Shown one piece after another: positions 1 through 11,842 of a DNA stretch of 64,000 nt. The notes under the pieces are model-generated. The model had not been told where the DNA came from, did no database searches, and saw only the letters and a list, made by a program, of their open reading frames with translations. Made by a program: the position numbers and the translations under genes. Origin of the DNA: Tetrapyrgos nigripes (lineage: Eukaryota > Basidiomycota > Agaricomycetes > Agaricales > Campanellaceae). Every line of letters begins with the position of its first letter. Position 1 is the first letter of the stretch. The stretch spans positions 114,697-178,696 of the forward strand of contig JAACJM010000171.1 of assembly GCA_013368315.1 (NCBI GenBank). The letters run 5' to 3'.

Positions 1-490
1 CTCCATATCAGCAGAACCAGAGTATGTAGAGCTTATCCAAGTGGATATTTGGATTCAGAGAGCCAAAATACCATAGTAGGCATATCTATGATCATATTGG
101 ATGCCATACCATGCCCTGTCCATGGCCATCTCACTTTTTCGCTTTTTTGGGCATTTTTTGGGAATAAATTGGAAATAGAGTCTTTTATGTTGAAGATATA
201 AAGATTCTGATTTTATATTCCAGTTAGGGGTATTAATAAATATTTATCTACTCACTCAAACAAATTTATAAGTGGCATATTTGTGAGTGCCACAGGTACC
301 TATATTTAGGGGCAAGTGCTCAATATCAGCAGAACCAAAGCATATAGAGCTTATCCAAGTAAATATTCGGATTCAGAGACCCAGAATACCCTAGTACACA
401 TATCCATAATTATAATAGATGCCATAACATGCGGTGCCCATGGCCATCCCCAGTTTTTCACTTTTTTGAGAGTAAATTGGGTATATCTCA
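1..490 (+). repeat. Diverged ~175-bp direct repeat pair
   Basis: Bases about 3-180 and 319-490 are two diverged copies of one sequence. Both contain the words CAGCAGAACC, GAGCTTATCCAAGT and CCATGGCCATC in the same order, with a period near 318 bp. A third, partial copy (TATTTGGATTCAGC...) lies near 687. They precede the KDZ transposase pseudogene and may be its subterminal repeats, which is inference. No coding sequence is supported in the first kilobase. Confidence 0.7.
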
Positions 491-1011
491 TCAGGATTTG
501 ATGCTCTAGTATGATAAATTATATTCCCAGGTCCGGAAAGGTTAAATGTAGTATCACACCAAACCTCATCATGATCAGAGCTGATTTGATGCAATGACCA
601 GTACCCATCCTGCTCTTTTGCTATATTCTGGACAGTATTTGGACCATATCTCCATAACCACTGCAGATATTTGAAATATAACTGTATATTTGGATTCAGC
701 AACCCAAAATACACTATCTTATTTACCCATACCATTTTTTATCGCTGGCTCCAGGAATTTATTTTGCATTTTCTGAGCCAGCCACAACCTATACCCCTAT
801 TCTATTTCCAGATTCTGGGCCCTACTGGCCGCCTGCACCTCTCTATCAAATTTCGAGTTGTGGGAAAAACTTGCCACACCTACCCCTCAGGCCCCGCCCA
901 CTATTCCAGCAGCCATGGGAAAACACCTGCCCCATTAGGAAGGGCCCGCCAGACCCATTCCAAAGGCCCCGCCCTATTAACCTTAACCCTAAATCTAACC
1001 CTCACACCACT

Positions 1012-1048
1012 ATGCATTGTGTATCATACTAGACACACAATGCATTGT
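1012..1048. repeat. Short perfect inverted repeat (hairpin)
   Basis: ATGCATTGTGT and ACACAATGCAT form an 11-bp perfect inverted repeat around a spacer of about 13 bp, just upstream of the KDZ coding remnant. It could be a hairpin at the element's 5' end. No function can be assigned. Confidence 0.55.
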
Positions 1049-1141
1049 ATAAAAGTGCTCAAGGAACAGATAGGAGAGTTGTCCCGATATAATGCAATGT
1101 ATGCCTTGGGCTATTCTCCAATGTTATGCATTATACTCACA

Positions 1142-4100
1142 ACTACGGGTGAACGTGGAATGGAGGGACGTTGTGCTACATGTAGGTGTCCACCTGTATT
1201 CGGATGTGTTGAAGAGGAGTGTTTTGGAGCTGGGATGTTTTGCGCTGATTGCATTGTAAGTGTCCATGCTAGACTTCCATTACATTGGATTGAGGTATGT
1301 TCTTATTGGGGCTATAGGAAGTCATTTTGAATACCTTTTCAGGAATGGAATACAAAATCAAATTTCTTCCAATCGACTTCTCTTAAGGCTCTAGGTTTGC
1401 GGGTGCAATTGGGTCATAGTCGGTCCAGATGTATCCACCCCCAGCCAGCTCATCATGATGAGTTCACAGTTATCCATACAAATGGTATTCATCAAGTCAC
1501 AGTTGATTTTTGTGGGTGCAATCAAGCAGAGAAGCATTACATTCAACTGCTCAGGTCCATGTGGTATCCTGCTACACCCAGAGATCCCCAGACAGCGACA
1601 ACGTTCTCCTGCCTCCGACAATTCCAGCATTTAAACTGTATGACTTCTACAAGTCTTTAGAGATGATGACAAAGAATAGGCAGCGGGAAATTCCTAAGGT
1701 ACACATTCATTTTTGAATTTGTTTCATCTTCACTGATTTGGCTTCAGGATAGATATCGCACTCTTTTGAGGACTGTTTTTCAATGGAGGCATCTTAAGAT
1801 GCTCAAACGAGGAGGCCGTTGTCATGCACAGTCTGGGATTGCAGGAACGGGATATGGGGAGCTAGCCTTAGAGTGTCCGGCATGTCCTCTTCCTGGAAGA
1901 AACCTCCCAAGTAATTGGAGAGAGGCTGGCCCTGATGAAGCGTGAGTTGACCTACTGAGATCTCCATGGGTATCTCATTCACAGTGGATTGATCCCCACC
2001 CATAGTGGGATATCAGTGGGCTTTCTCCAACCCAGATTGGGATATCAGTGAGGCTCCCTCTTGACATAAAGTGATTCTAACAGCTTGGACATAGATTCCT
2101 TTATACATTGTTTTTGGCCCTAGATGCCAACTTTCGCTTGCGAAATCGGGTAGTCTCTAATGAGCAATGGAGTCCGATTCTTGGGGACAGGTGGGCATAT
2201 TTAGTCCTGAGTAGTCCATATCAAGAACACATTTCTCAGTTTGTAGATCAAGCAGATGTAGGAGCTACCCGTGTTTGAGATAGCATAAAGGCTTATGTTT
2301 CATTTTTTAGATGAGCAGTTGTTCTGGGTTCCAGGCCATGTTCCTAGCAAACCTTCAGAATGTCAAAGGTTTGCGAGTAAGTGGGGTTGCAGGATGCTGC
2401 TGTGGGCGTCATCGGGTGTGGAGACCATGTGGTCTGGGAGATCTCCAGAAGGGAGAGTGGTATGTTGTTCTGTTTTTGTTTTGCTGTGGAACCAGTTCTG
2501 ATGTCATTTTCAGATACTGCAATGTAGATTTTGTTTTCTGGTCTACAATGGATGGGGAGGACTACTTGAATGTTGTTATCTCCTATGACATTTCGTGCCA
2601 GTGGTCTCAAAGGTTTTGGGAATGCATGGAACAACTTAATCCCAAATGGAAATTCGAGTTTTCAGAAACTGGTGTCAGATTTATGGTTCCCAAATTCCAT
2701 CTGCGTGCTCATCAGCCTGAATGCCATGCTGATTTCAACTTTGACTATGCACCAGGATGTGGACAGACACACGGAGAAGTTATTGAAGAGGGATGGGCGG
2801 AATCGAATAAGGCCGCTGCTCAGACAAAGGAAATGGGTCCAGGTACGCGAGCACAGACCCTGGACGACATTTTTGGCTTCCACAATTTCCAGAACATCTC
2901 CAACCTTGGTTAGTTAAGTTGCCTATTTAATTGATTGAATGCTTCTCACGACTGTGATTTAGATAAAATCCTCATGAACGACTTATTGCTGCAGTAAAAG
3001 AGTATGATCAGCATTTTCGGGACTTCTCCTCATTTGATTTGGGTTTGGAAAGGTGTAAGCAAGTTGGAAGACAGAAATTGAACAAGTGGCTGGCCAAGGT
3101 CACGGCATGGGAGGATGATAACGGAGAAATGTGTCCATATGAGGATGAAACTAAATGTACGAGTCTCATTTTTGTTCTTCCATCAAAATCTGAACTGAAT
3201 ATGGCAAATAGCCAATGAAAAAGATCAGTTTAAACTCATCCAAATTGAATTGGAAGAAGAAGAGAGGAAGAGCATGCAGACTGGATTACGGTATCCAAGC
3301 AGCCCATCAACATTTATTGCCACTGGTATTGAGATCCAGGAGTCTCAGTGCGTACGCTCAGTGTCACAGAGGATTTATTTGCTCAAACAGTGTCTTTTAG
3401 GCGCCAACTTGAACTATTCATAACTACAAATAAATATCTGGCCCCTACACAACACCTCGAGCTCCAAAAGCGGCATGCCGGCCTTATGAAGCGTATCACC
3501 AGTTTTTGGACACTCCAACATCTACTCATGCCTGGACTGTCAGATGTTCTTTCCACTGAGAACATGCCACACATCAATGACCCTGATACTGCACACCCAG
3601 AGAAAATCCCCCTCTTTCTACCATCAGAATGTGGGACAGCATCTGCAAGGAGCCGTGCTTGCATTCTGGACCTCCCAAAAATTGAAGCACAATTACGAAT
3701 GTCAGAAGCTCAGGATGCTCTGGAGGGTGTTAGGGACGGTCTCCATGCTAGGACGATGTCAGCTAGGTTTAAACTCCACAATATCACGGGTCAAGTCGAG
3801 AGTGGGCGAGCTGGCAGTATTTTACGGCAGATTGATATTAAAATCCACTCACATAAAATTAGATATTGCTTGGCACGTACTGCCCTATTGCGTCTATTCA
3901 GCCCAGGAGACTGGACAACAGCATTACAGGAGCTCTGAGATGAAGATGTCCATGGCATTAATGAACGTGCTTTGACAGAGGAAGAGCTGAAAGAGAGGGA
4001 AGAACAGATAGAGAGGTTGAAGAGGAGTGGAGTTGTCCTGAGTGATGACTCTGATGATGAATATTTGGTGGAAGAGGGGATTGTGTCCTGGGTACGAGGA

Positions 4101-4657
4101 GAAAGTAGGCGAACCTTATCATGGATATGGTATGATCCGGCTGTCTCAGAGGATGATCCTAAGTTCCGTAATCGTGAGTAAATGGGTCCTCAGTACCTGT
4201 GATTGTCATTGTTGATCAATTTTGTAGCTATATGTGTTGAGTGGTGTAAAGCGAGGGCGAGGATGCAGCAATAGAGAGAAGAGATCCTGCTCCTGGTAGA
4301 GGAGATTGGTCGTATGTCAAAATACATGGCCTGGAGAGGAAATTGGTGGGGGAGAGGAAGGTTGGAAATGTTGGTATGCGGCACTCAGAAGAGGCAGAGG
4401 CAGAGGATCCAGAGAATAATTCCGAACGAGACACAGTTTCCAAGGCACTTCAGGAAGGGCTGAATGCCTATGCTTCTCAGCAGAAGTTTTTCGCTGACAA
4501 TCGTGTGCTGGAAATTAGTACAAGCTGGGATAACCTGCTGGAGTATGCAAAGGGAGTCATTGGGGGTCATGAAAACTTGACAATGCTCAGGATTGAGTTG
4601 GATGAGGACATTGGGAATGACGGAGGTATAGAGCATAGAGCAGAAGAGGATTTATAA
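1142..4657 (+). pseudogene. Decayed KDZ (Kyakuja-Dileera-Zisupton) transposase with CxC2 domain
   Basis: This is a multi-exon remnant of a KDZ DNA transposase, the enzyme that would excise and reinsert its own element. The N-terminal CxC2-like cysteine cluster is visible at 1150-1690 (CATCRCPP, CADCIV, NGIHQVTVDFCGC, SMWYPAT). An exon at 1749 carries ALECPACPLPGRNLPSNW. The KDZ core at 2311-2880 carries GLGDLQKGE, SYDISCQWS, MVPKFHLRAHQPEC and GEVIEEGW. The C-terminal part runs through 2970-4657 (VEWCKARARM, LQEGLNAYASQQ). Likely introns lie at about 1294-1345, 1700-1748 and 1941-2124. It is broken by a frameshift near 1630, a TGA at 3936-3938 that reads as a former CGA, and a TAG near 4273 that reads as a former Trp. 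The family call is firm; exact exon ends are not. Confidence 0.85.
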
Positions 4658-5019
4658 TGAAATAAGTGTGGTAGTGGTACTAGAGGATCGACTGGGATTG
4701 TGTATATCCACAATCAAAGACACTGACCGACATTCTGATACAGGTGGCTTAATAGTAGCTGTAAATCTGAGGGCACTAGCTGAGGTAATTGTATCATAAC
4801 CAAGGACCCCCAAACTAATTGTATCATAGCTGAGGACCCCCAAAAAATGTCTGTCTCCATAGCTGAGCTAGTGTACCAACCGATCCAAGAATAAAGCCGA
4901 GAACTCCTGCCATGCTTTGCCGCACCTACCAATTGTCCGATCTGACCAATAGCCTCTGGGTTCCACCCCATATCTAGTTATATTACCCACTACTCCAGAG
5001 TGGCAATGACCCACCCATT
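4658..5019. other. Non-coding stretch with a 30-bp tandem repeat
   Basis: No gene is supported. The stretch contains two tandem copies of a 30-bp unit starting AATTGTATCAT (4787 and 4817), each with GGACCCCCAAA. It separates the KDZ remnant from gypsy copy A and may be the KDZ 3' end. Confidence 0.5.
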
Positions 5020-6368
5020 TTGGAATACACCCATCATGAGTTCTTGGGCCTTCATAGGGTGAGCCAATTGCACAACCAAAGATCGCAGGTTGGCGTCGTC
5101 AGATTCCTATTCAATTCTTTCATCATTCTTCAGATTCTACAGCTATTTTCACTGAAGAAGATTTCAGTCGGAAGGATGTTCTGAACCAATGGGAACAGGA
5201 GGTGTTAGAGTCTGTTTGGAAAAGAAGAGGTGTACCGACATCAGATTCAAGTTTACCAAAGCTCAAGAACTCCCAGAAGCAGCTCAAAAAATGAAAGAAG
5301 ATGTATCACTTACAGATAAGATTCTGTCCCAATATCATCAGTTTTTACCAGTTTTTGACAAACAAACTTCAGAACGACTACCGAAACGTGGCAAATGGGA
5401 TCATGCTATCAAACTGAAGCCAGATTTTTAACCTCGTCCTTGCAAAACCTATCCCTTATCTCCTAATGAACAACAAGAACTTGACAATTTCATTGATGAG
5501 AACTTAGAAAAGGAATACATAAGATGGTCGAAGTCTCCTATGGCAAGTCCCTTCTTCTTTGTTAAAAATAAAGACAGAAAGCTATGCCCCATAAAGGACT
5601 ACTGAGCATTGAACAAAGGGACCATAAAGAACGAATACCCTTTACCACTCATATTAGAGCTGGTATACAAACTCAAAGGAGCACGAGTCTTTTCAAAAAT
5701 TGATCTTCAATGGGTATATAATGATGTGTGAATAAAGGAAGGAGATGAGTGGAAAGCAGCATTCAAGACAAATAGGGGACTTTTTGAGCCAACAGTGATG
5801 TTCCTCAGTCTTATGAACTCTCCTGCAACATTTCAGGCAATGATGAATACCCTTTTTAAGGACCTCATTGATTCAGGAAAAGTGGTTATCTATATGGACA
5901 ACATCTTGATCTTTATGGAAAATTTGGAAGAATATTGACAAATGGTCAAACAAGTGCTTGCACAACTTCAGGAAAATGACCTTTATGCCAAACCAGAAAA
6001 ATGTACCTTCAAAGCTAGCTCAGTAGAATTCCTAGGTCTCATCGTCTCTCACAATACATTGGCAATGGATCCTGTCAAAGTCAAAGGCGTCACTGAATGG
6101 CCAACACCACAAAACGTCAAAGATGTTCAATTGTTCCTGGGATTTGGAAATTTCTATCGTTGTTTTATACATGATTTCTCTAAGGTCGCCCAACCACTTT
6201 TTGATCTTACAAAGAAGGATGAACCTTGGAAGTGGTCTGTCAATGCAGAGAAAGCCTTTCAGGCACTTAAAGATGTGTTTACTTCTTCACCAGTCCTTTT
6301 AATGCCTAATCATTCTAAACCATATCGAGTAGAAGTAGATGCTTCCAATTATGCCACAGGAGGTATTC
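5020..6368 (+). pseudogene. Ty3/gypsy chromovirus copy A, pol (RT and start of RNase H)
   Basis: This is the left part of a plus-strand gypsy pol gene. The linker before reverse transcriptase is readable at about 5250-5430 (FDKQTSERLPKRGKWDHAI). Reverse transcriptase follows at 5440-5940 ([17 protein letters not shown]) and the connection plus RNase H start at 5942-6368 (FLGFGNFYRCFIHDFSKV, VEVDASNYATGG). No 5' LTR or gag precedes it, so it is 5' truncated. In-frame stops lie at 5429 (TAA), about 5603, 5728 and 5936 (TGA). The catalytic motif reads YMDN instead of YMDD (codon 5900-5902 is AAC), so the enzyme would be dead even without the stops. The reading breaks at 6368, where copy B is inserted, and resumes at 12821. 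Confidence 0.9.
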
Positions 6369-6456
6369 AGTCAAGTTTGCTGGTACACTTGATTAACCAC
6401 CCAAGTCACACAGTTTGAAGATAGATATAAAATGATTGATTGAGAGATAGAGATAG

Positions 6457-7291
6457 TGATAGGGCTACTGAGTGTATAGAGTAGAAATGTAGTTTCAATA
6501 TAAAACCACTAAATTCGCACTAAAACACTCAATAAGACTCCTTAAGTTTCGAAAGGGTCTCAGATGATAAGAGTATTGAGGAGGGAAGCTCAACACTCTC
6601 TAGGATGATCTTGGTAGGTAGGTGGTTCAATATTCAATCAGACGGAGATTCCTCTGTAATACTGCGAGTCCACAGGCGGGATTCCCCTATTCAACTAACT
6701 GAGATTCCTCAGTGCACAAAACTGCGAGTCCGCAGGTTGGGATTCCCCTGATCAAAATAAACTCTAAAACTCTTTCTCCGTTGTCACCCGAAGACGAGGT
6801 CTCTGGTGTCTAATGGGGCAGGTTGTGTGTCTACATATCTACATCTACTGTATTTATATACATGTCCAATGAATTAAAGTAAAGATGAATAGGTATATAA
6901 TTGCGGGCGCGAATGGGTAGTGTATCTGTGGCGGTGGCTTGGAGCCCTCGCATATGCCTTTCCGTTCTTCGGTTCTCTTCTTTCTCTGCGATTGAGTTTC
7001 CCTAAGCTCATCTTTCAATTGTTCTTCATTCTTCAGGTGCCACAGTATTCATTTCCTTGGGAACAGGTTTCTGAAAGTCTCTGAGAGTGCCATTACTCGG
7101 AATCAAGGTTCAAGCTTTCCATTGTTCACTCATGATTTAATATTATGACTAGCCTGGAGCCACAGCTCCATTCTTTAGGTAGTCCTGACCAAGGACTCTT
7201 ACTTGGATAGCCTCTTCGGGTCAAATTCAAGTAAGTGGTTTTATTGTAGTCATCGCAATTTTACAGGGGTGTATGATGTGCAGTCGTATCA
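6457..7291. mobile_element. 835-bp solo LTR of a different family, TSD ATAG
   Basis: An 835-bp insertion interrupts the copy B LTR. Its ends are TGATAG...GTATCA, so TGATA/TATCA is a perfect 5-bp terminal inverted repeat with the TG...CA boundary of LTRs. The bases ATAG at 6453-6456 and 7292-7295 flank it as a 4-bp target duplication; the uninterrupted LTR at about 11925 shows the empty site. It encodes nothing. It contains an imperfect tandem repeat at about 6640-6760 (GAGATTCCTC, ACTGCGAGTCC, GGGATTCCCCT twice). Orientation cannot be set without an internal region. Confidence 0.82.
6640..6760. repeat. Tandem duplication of ~60 bp inside the solo LTR
   Basis: The words GAGATTCCTC, ACTGCGAGTCC, CAGG and GGGATTCCCCT occur twice in order. 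The copies start near 6645 and 6707. This may be a duplicated enhancer-like block of the LTR, which is inference. Confidence 0.7.
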
Positions 7292-7660
7292 ATAGAGAAA
7301 GAGAAACGAATAGGCTGACTATGCTCTACACTGCGTAGTACTAGTACGGAGTGGAGATGAAGTGAACAAACTAAAGGACTAACTAGAATCTCTAGTGGTT
7401 TATATAGAAGAGTAATGAATAAGTGATAGGAAAAAGATAGGAGAAATAGGAGAAATGTGGAAGAAAGTGGAGAAATGTAGGGTAAAGATAAGATCGATGG
7501 AATGGAAGATTGATTGACAGTTATTATAGAGTTTGACAGGTTTTATAAGGTTTGAAGTCAGGTTTATCAAGGAAATGCAATAGATGAATGATCAAAAAAT
7601 GGGTTCAATAATGTAGTAGAAGAGGAAGGAGGACAAAGAACTGTAGCAGTTTGTGACATT

Positions 7661-7675
7661 ACCCCCTCTTTAAGT
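7661..7675 (-). other. Polypurine tract of copy B
   Basis: Read on the minus strand, AAAGAGGGGGTAA abuts the 3' LTR start (TGTCAC). The same tract precedes the LTR of copy C at 17937-17949. This is the expected plus-strand DNA priming site of an LTR retrotransposon. Confidence 0.8.
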
Positions 7676-7719
7676 TGTGCTTTTGCCTGGAGCACATGTG
7701 TACTTCTCCAAATGTCTTC

Positions 7720-10548
7720 AAAACTAATTCCCATTGATCGTACCATGGATCCTTTGTGTATTAGGTTTGGGTGTTCTCAATGGAAGGTTTCAATCATCTC
7801 CTTCAATTTTGTCAAACCTGAAGCTGGTTCCCATGAATTCTCAGAGCCCGAGTAGTCCAACCATTTGACCAAATACTGCACTCCTCAACGATTCTTAGTT
7901 GGCTTCAAATCTAGAATCACCTCTATGTCATACTCATTATCTTCTGGCAGTAACACTGCTGGTTCCCCTGGATAGTTCACTCCATGAGCTTCAGTCTCCT
8001 TATATGGTGATAGTAGTGAAGCATGGAAGACTGGGTGAATTCGCCAGGTGTTTGGCAGTTTGAGATGATGGTTAACTTCATCAATTACATCAGTGATTTC
8101 AAATGGTCCATGACGATGGTTAGCCAACTTAGCTTTTGGCCTAGTTGTCTTTAAGTTCTTTCCATCTAGCAGTACTTTGTCCCCAACTTTGAATTTTAAC
8201 CCTTCTTTTACATGGTCCATGTTCTGTCTTTTCATCAACTCTGCTGCCATTGCTAAACTTGCTTTCAATTCTTCCTGTATTTCCTCTAAGTTTTGAAGGT
8301 GTTCTTCTACTTTCAGTACATGTGAAGAAGGATTGATTGAAGGAAAGAGTTGAGGAAGATATCCATGAAGTAATTCAAAAGGTGATTTCCCAGTGGCCAA
8401 ATGTACTCAGATGTTATGACAGAATTTGGCATACGGTAAATATTTGACCCAATCATCCTGACAATAGTTGCAGAAGGTTCTTAAGTATTGTTCCAGTTCT
8501 TGATTGAACCTTTTGGTTTCACTGTCTGTTTGGGGGTGATAAGCTGTACTGAGAGCTGAGGTGATACCTAACTTAGTGTATATCCCTCTCATAACCTGAC
8601 TCACAAATTGTGGACCTCGATCTGATATCATTTTGTCCCATAGACCATACCATCACCAAGTGTTATTGAACAAAACATCAATAGTACTGTCACTATCAAT
8701 ATCTTTTTGGCAGGGAGAAATGACTACTGTCTTAGTCAACCAGTCAACTGTTACATGAATTGCATTGAAACCTTCACATTCTGGAAGATCCGTGATAAAA
8801 TCAGTGGTGATGGTACTAAAGGGCCATTCTGGAACATCGTTCAGGACCAATGGTACATGTAATGGATGGTTTTGTGCCTTGGTCAATTGGCAAGTAGCGC
8901 ATCCTTTGACATAATCACAACCAAATACTGACATACCAGGCCACCAAAATTCCCTGCTAATTAGTTCATAGGTTTTGAACCGGCCTAGGTGTCCAGTGGT
9001 GAGACTATGTCTCTATGTAGTTGTTGGTCGTAGGGGATGTAGACTTTGCCTTGGAACAAAATAATCCCGTCTTCATAATTCCATTCCTGTAGGTTCTTGA
9101 CCAGCGAGCATGGACCATTGTTTAAGATGACTTTGAGAGCACTCACAACTTCCTTGTCTTTCTTTGGACACTCTTTAATCTGTCTCCTTAGTTCAGCATC
9201 TCCAATCACACTCACTGACCCTGGTCTTGTAGCTCAAATTCTGAAGAACTTGGGGTCTAGTAACACTCTGTCCTTATTGTCGTCTTCGACCCCCTCTTTA
9301 TGATCCAGTCTTCAAGAAAGAGGATCACTTCAATTAAGACTTCTGGGTTTATGGATAGGGATGAAGTTGAATCTGGTAAGAAACAGAGCCATTCTTGCTT
9401 GTTGTTGGCTTAGTTTCTGAGAAGTGGTGAAGTACTCTAGATTTTTGTGGTCAGTGAGGATCTCGATAGTATGTGGTGCACCTTCAAGATAGTGTCACCA
9501 AGCCTCCAATGCCTATATGATTGCTAACAACTCTTTATCATGAATGTCATAGTTTTGTTCAGTCTCAGATAAGGATTTCAATAGGTAAGCAACTGGATGC
9601 CACTTGTCATCTGATCCTTTCTGTGACAGAATACCTCCAGTGGCATAATCAGAAGCATCTACTTCTACTCAATATGGTTTAGAATGATCAGGCATCAAAA
9701 GGACTGGTGAAGAAGTAAATGCATCTTTGAGTGCCTGAAAGGCTTTTTCTGTATCGACACTCCACTTCCAAGGTTCATCCTTTTTTGTAAGATCAAAAAG
9801 CAGTCGAGTGACCTTAGAGAAATCATGTATAAAATGACGATAGAAGTTTCCAAATCCCAAGAATGATTGAAAATCTTTGACATTTTGTGGTGTTGGCCAT
9901 TTGGTGACGCCTTTGACTTTGATAGGATCCATTGCCAATGTGTTGTGAGGGATGATGAGACCTAGTAATTCTATTGAGCTAGCTTTGAAGGTACACTTCT
10001 CTGGTTTGGCATAAAGGTCATTTTCCTGAAGTTGTGCGAGTACTTGTTTGACCATTTGTCGATGTTCCTCTAATGTCTCTGTGAAGATCAAGATGTCATC
10101 CATATAGATAACCACTTTTCCTGAATCAATGAGGTCCTTAAAAAGGGTATTCATCATTGCCTGAAACATTGCAGGAGAGTTCATAAGACCAAAGAACATC
10201 ACCATTGGTTCAAAAATTCCCCTATTTGTCTTGAATGCCACTTTCCACTCATCTCCTTCCTTTATCTGCACATTATTATATCCCCATTGAAGATCAATTT
10301 TTGAAAAGACTTGTGCTCCCTTGAGTTTGTCTACCAGCTCTGATATAAGTGGTAAAGGGTATTCGTTCTAACAAGAGGAACAAGGACACCTTGGAGTCCT
10401 CAGTCAAGTATCTAGCTTTATTCTGATGTAGATAATTGTTGAATGAAGCTAGCCACTGCTTTGCTTCATCACGTTCTCCATTGAAGGTGTCAGGTTTCCT
10501 TCCTCATTCAGAAGTACTGTTGGAGTCGTTAGGTGCTACATCAGACAT
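7720..10548 (-). pseudogene. Copy B gag-pol remnant: gag start fused to RT, RNase H, integrase, chromodomain
   Basis: On the minus strand the gag start codon is at 10548 (MSDVAPNDSNSTSE). The first ~60 gag codons then fuse at about 10370 directly to reverse transcriptase (EYPLPLISELV), so a deletion removed the rest of gag, protease and the RT start. RT retains YMDDIL near 10120. RNase H/connection covers 10060-9330 and integrase 9215-8400 (TTDFITDLPEC, MISDRGPQFVSQV, AYHPQTDSE). The integrase C-terminus runs to 7885 and a chromodomain (GVQYLVKWLDYSDSE) ends near 7770. Stops occur near 10514 (TGA where copy C has CGA), 9669-9671 and 7882. Chromodomains of this class direct integration to marked chromatin. 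Confidence 0.9.
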
Positions 10549-11639
10549 GGCTGGATTGTCTGGATCTGATGGATCTGGAGAGGAAGGAGGGTTTGGATGA
10601 CAAGGGGCTACAGATGGTCCTTTGTTGGACAGAATTATGGGAGAAGAAGGGTTGTCTGGATCTGATGGATCAGGAGAAGGATCTCAGGGAGGGGTTGATG
10701 GGTTATTAGAAGATGGATCTGGTAACAGATCTTACACAGAAGTCAGATCAGGTGGTATGAGAGAAGAGGGTTCTGGGTTCAGTTGGGTATTTGTAGGGGT
10801 AGATGATCTCTGTTCTGCTTCAGTTTCAGAGTTGATAATAGGATGAGCTTTTCAAATAGCAAGTTCTTGGTTGTGCATTACAACTTCACACTCAATAGGA
10901 AGGGTTTTGGTTTTGGGAAGTGTTTGAGTGTTGTACCTGTTAATACAGGGCTGGTTTTTGCAGAATATATAAGGTTTCAAACTCTCTGAGTTATAATTGC
11001 AGTTGAGAACCCTCAATGATCTGCACAGGGAAGACTTGGATCTGCAGATGCAGACCGTCAACTTGTCATATACTCTTTCTACAATCTCTTAGGGTCTTCT
11101 TTTCTACCCTTTAAATCGCCATGAAGATTCAAAGATAAAGGAAATAGGTGTGCTGTAGTCTGTAAGGGACAGTGTAGGTATATTGTACTCTCTGAGGAAT
11201 AGAGGTCCCATAATCCTAACAACAGTTTCCTCAGTATCGAGGTCAAGGGTGACTCAGATGTATGAATAACTCATGTCACCTGGTCCCAATTTCCAAACCC
11301 AACAATGTACTCTCTGAGGAATAGAGGTCCTGTAATCCTAACAACAGTTTCCTCAGTATCGAGGTCAAGGGTGACTTGGATGTATGAATAGACAGAAAGG
11401 ATCATGTCACCTGGTCCCAATTTCCAAACCCAACAATGTGTACAGATGAAGTTCCGATCGTAGCTCCAAGGATCCACCTGGATGCCTACTGCATGGCTAC
11501 ACCAGTACTCAGTGTGTGGTAGATAGAGTGGAAGAGGGAGAGGAAGTTGTTTGTAGTCAGGTGGGCTCTCAGGCAGTTCAAAGCGAATCCAAGAGAATGG
11601 AGAAGACAGAGTGAAAGGAATATACAAAAAGGAGGACAA
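10549..11639 (-). pseudogene. Unrecognised ORF upstream of gag in copy B
   Basis: Between the 5' LTR and the gag start lies a minus-strand reading frame open for most of its length. Its 3' part (11061-10549) is in frame with gag and is Pro/Ser/Asp-rich, with a repeated PSDPDNPSSP-like motif. The 5' part (11639-11271) is Trp/Cys-rich (DRNFICTHCWVWKLGPGD). The few stops in between are TGA or TAA codons that could come from CGA or CAA. I do not recognise the domain. It is either an N-terminal extension of gag or a separate extra ORF. Copy C has no such sequence upstream of its gag. Confidence 0.55.
11185..11440. repeat. Tandem duplication, period ~122 bp
   Basis: Two copies start at GTACTCTCTGAGGAATAGAG (11185 and 11307) and share TCCTAACAACAGTTTCCTC and CACCTGGTCCCAATTTCC. 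The second copy has about 12 extra bases. The duplication shifts the reading frame of the pre-gag ORF. Confidence 0.85.
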
Positions 11640-11842
11640 TTGTTGCTACACTGGGTCAGCAGTCTACTCAAAGTAGTGTCTGCTTAGCAATTAAAACATA
11701 TTCGAATTGCAGGGAGGGAAAACAATGCTTGCAATACAGATGAAATGACAGTAAAAGATGAAAGAGGTTGAGAACAGAGATAAACAGAATAGAGGAGAAA
11801 AAGACTCAAATAGTGAGGTGGGTGTATGGGAGTTCATTCAAG

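Larger units (their letters stand above)
6369..7658 (-). repeat. 3' LTR of copy B (interrupted)
   Basis: In element sense this LTR runs from TGTCACAAACTGCTACAG (right end, 7658) to the left end at 6369. It matches the other LTRs of the family in the window (11843-12820, 12191-12693, 17950-18399). It is split at 6456/7292 by an unrelated 835-bp LTR, so its own sequence is about 450 bp. Confidence 0.9.

Noticed and set aside
391..735. 114-codon minus-strand ORF near the window start
   Set aside because: Covers one copy of the direct repeat and has no recognisable domain; the homologous repeat copy is not open in the same way.
978..1006. Telomere-like CTTAACCCTAAATCTAACCC words
   Set aside because: Only one or two imperfect CCCTAA/TAACCC units, no array, inside the KDZ flank. 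Not an interstitial telomere or chromosome end.
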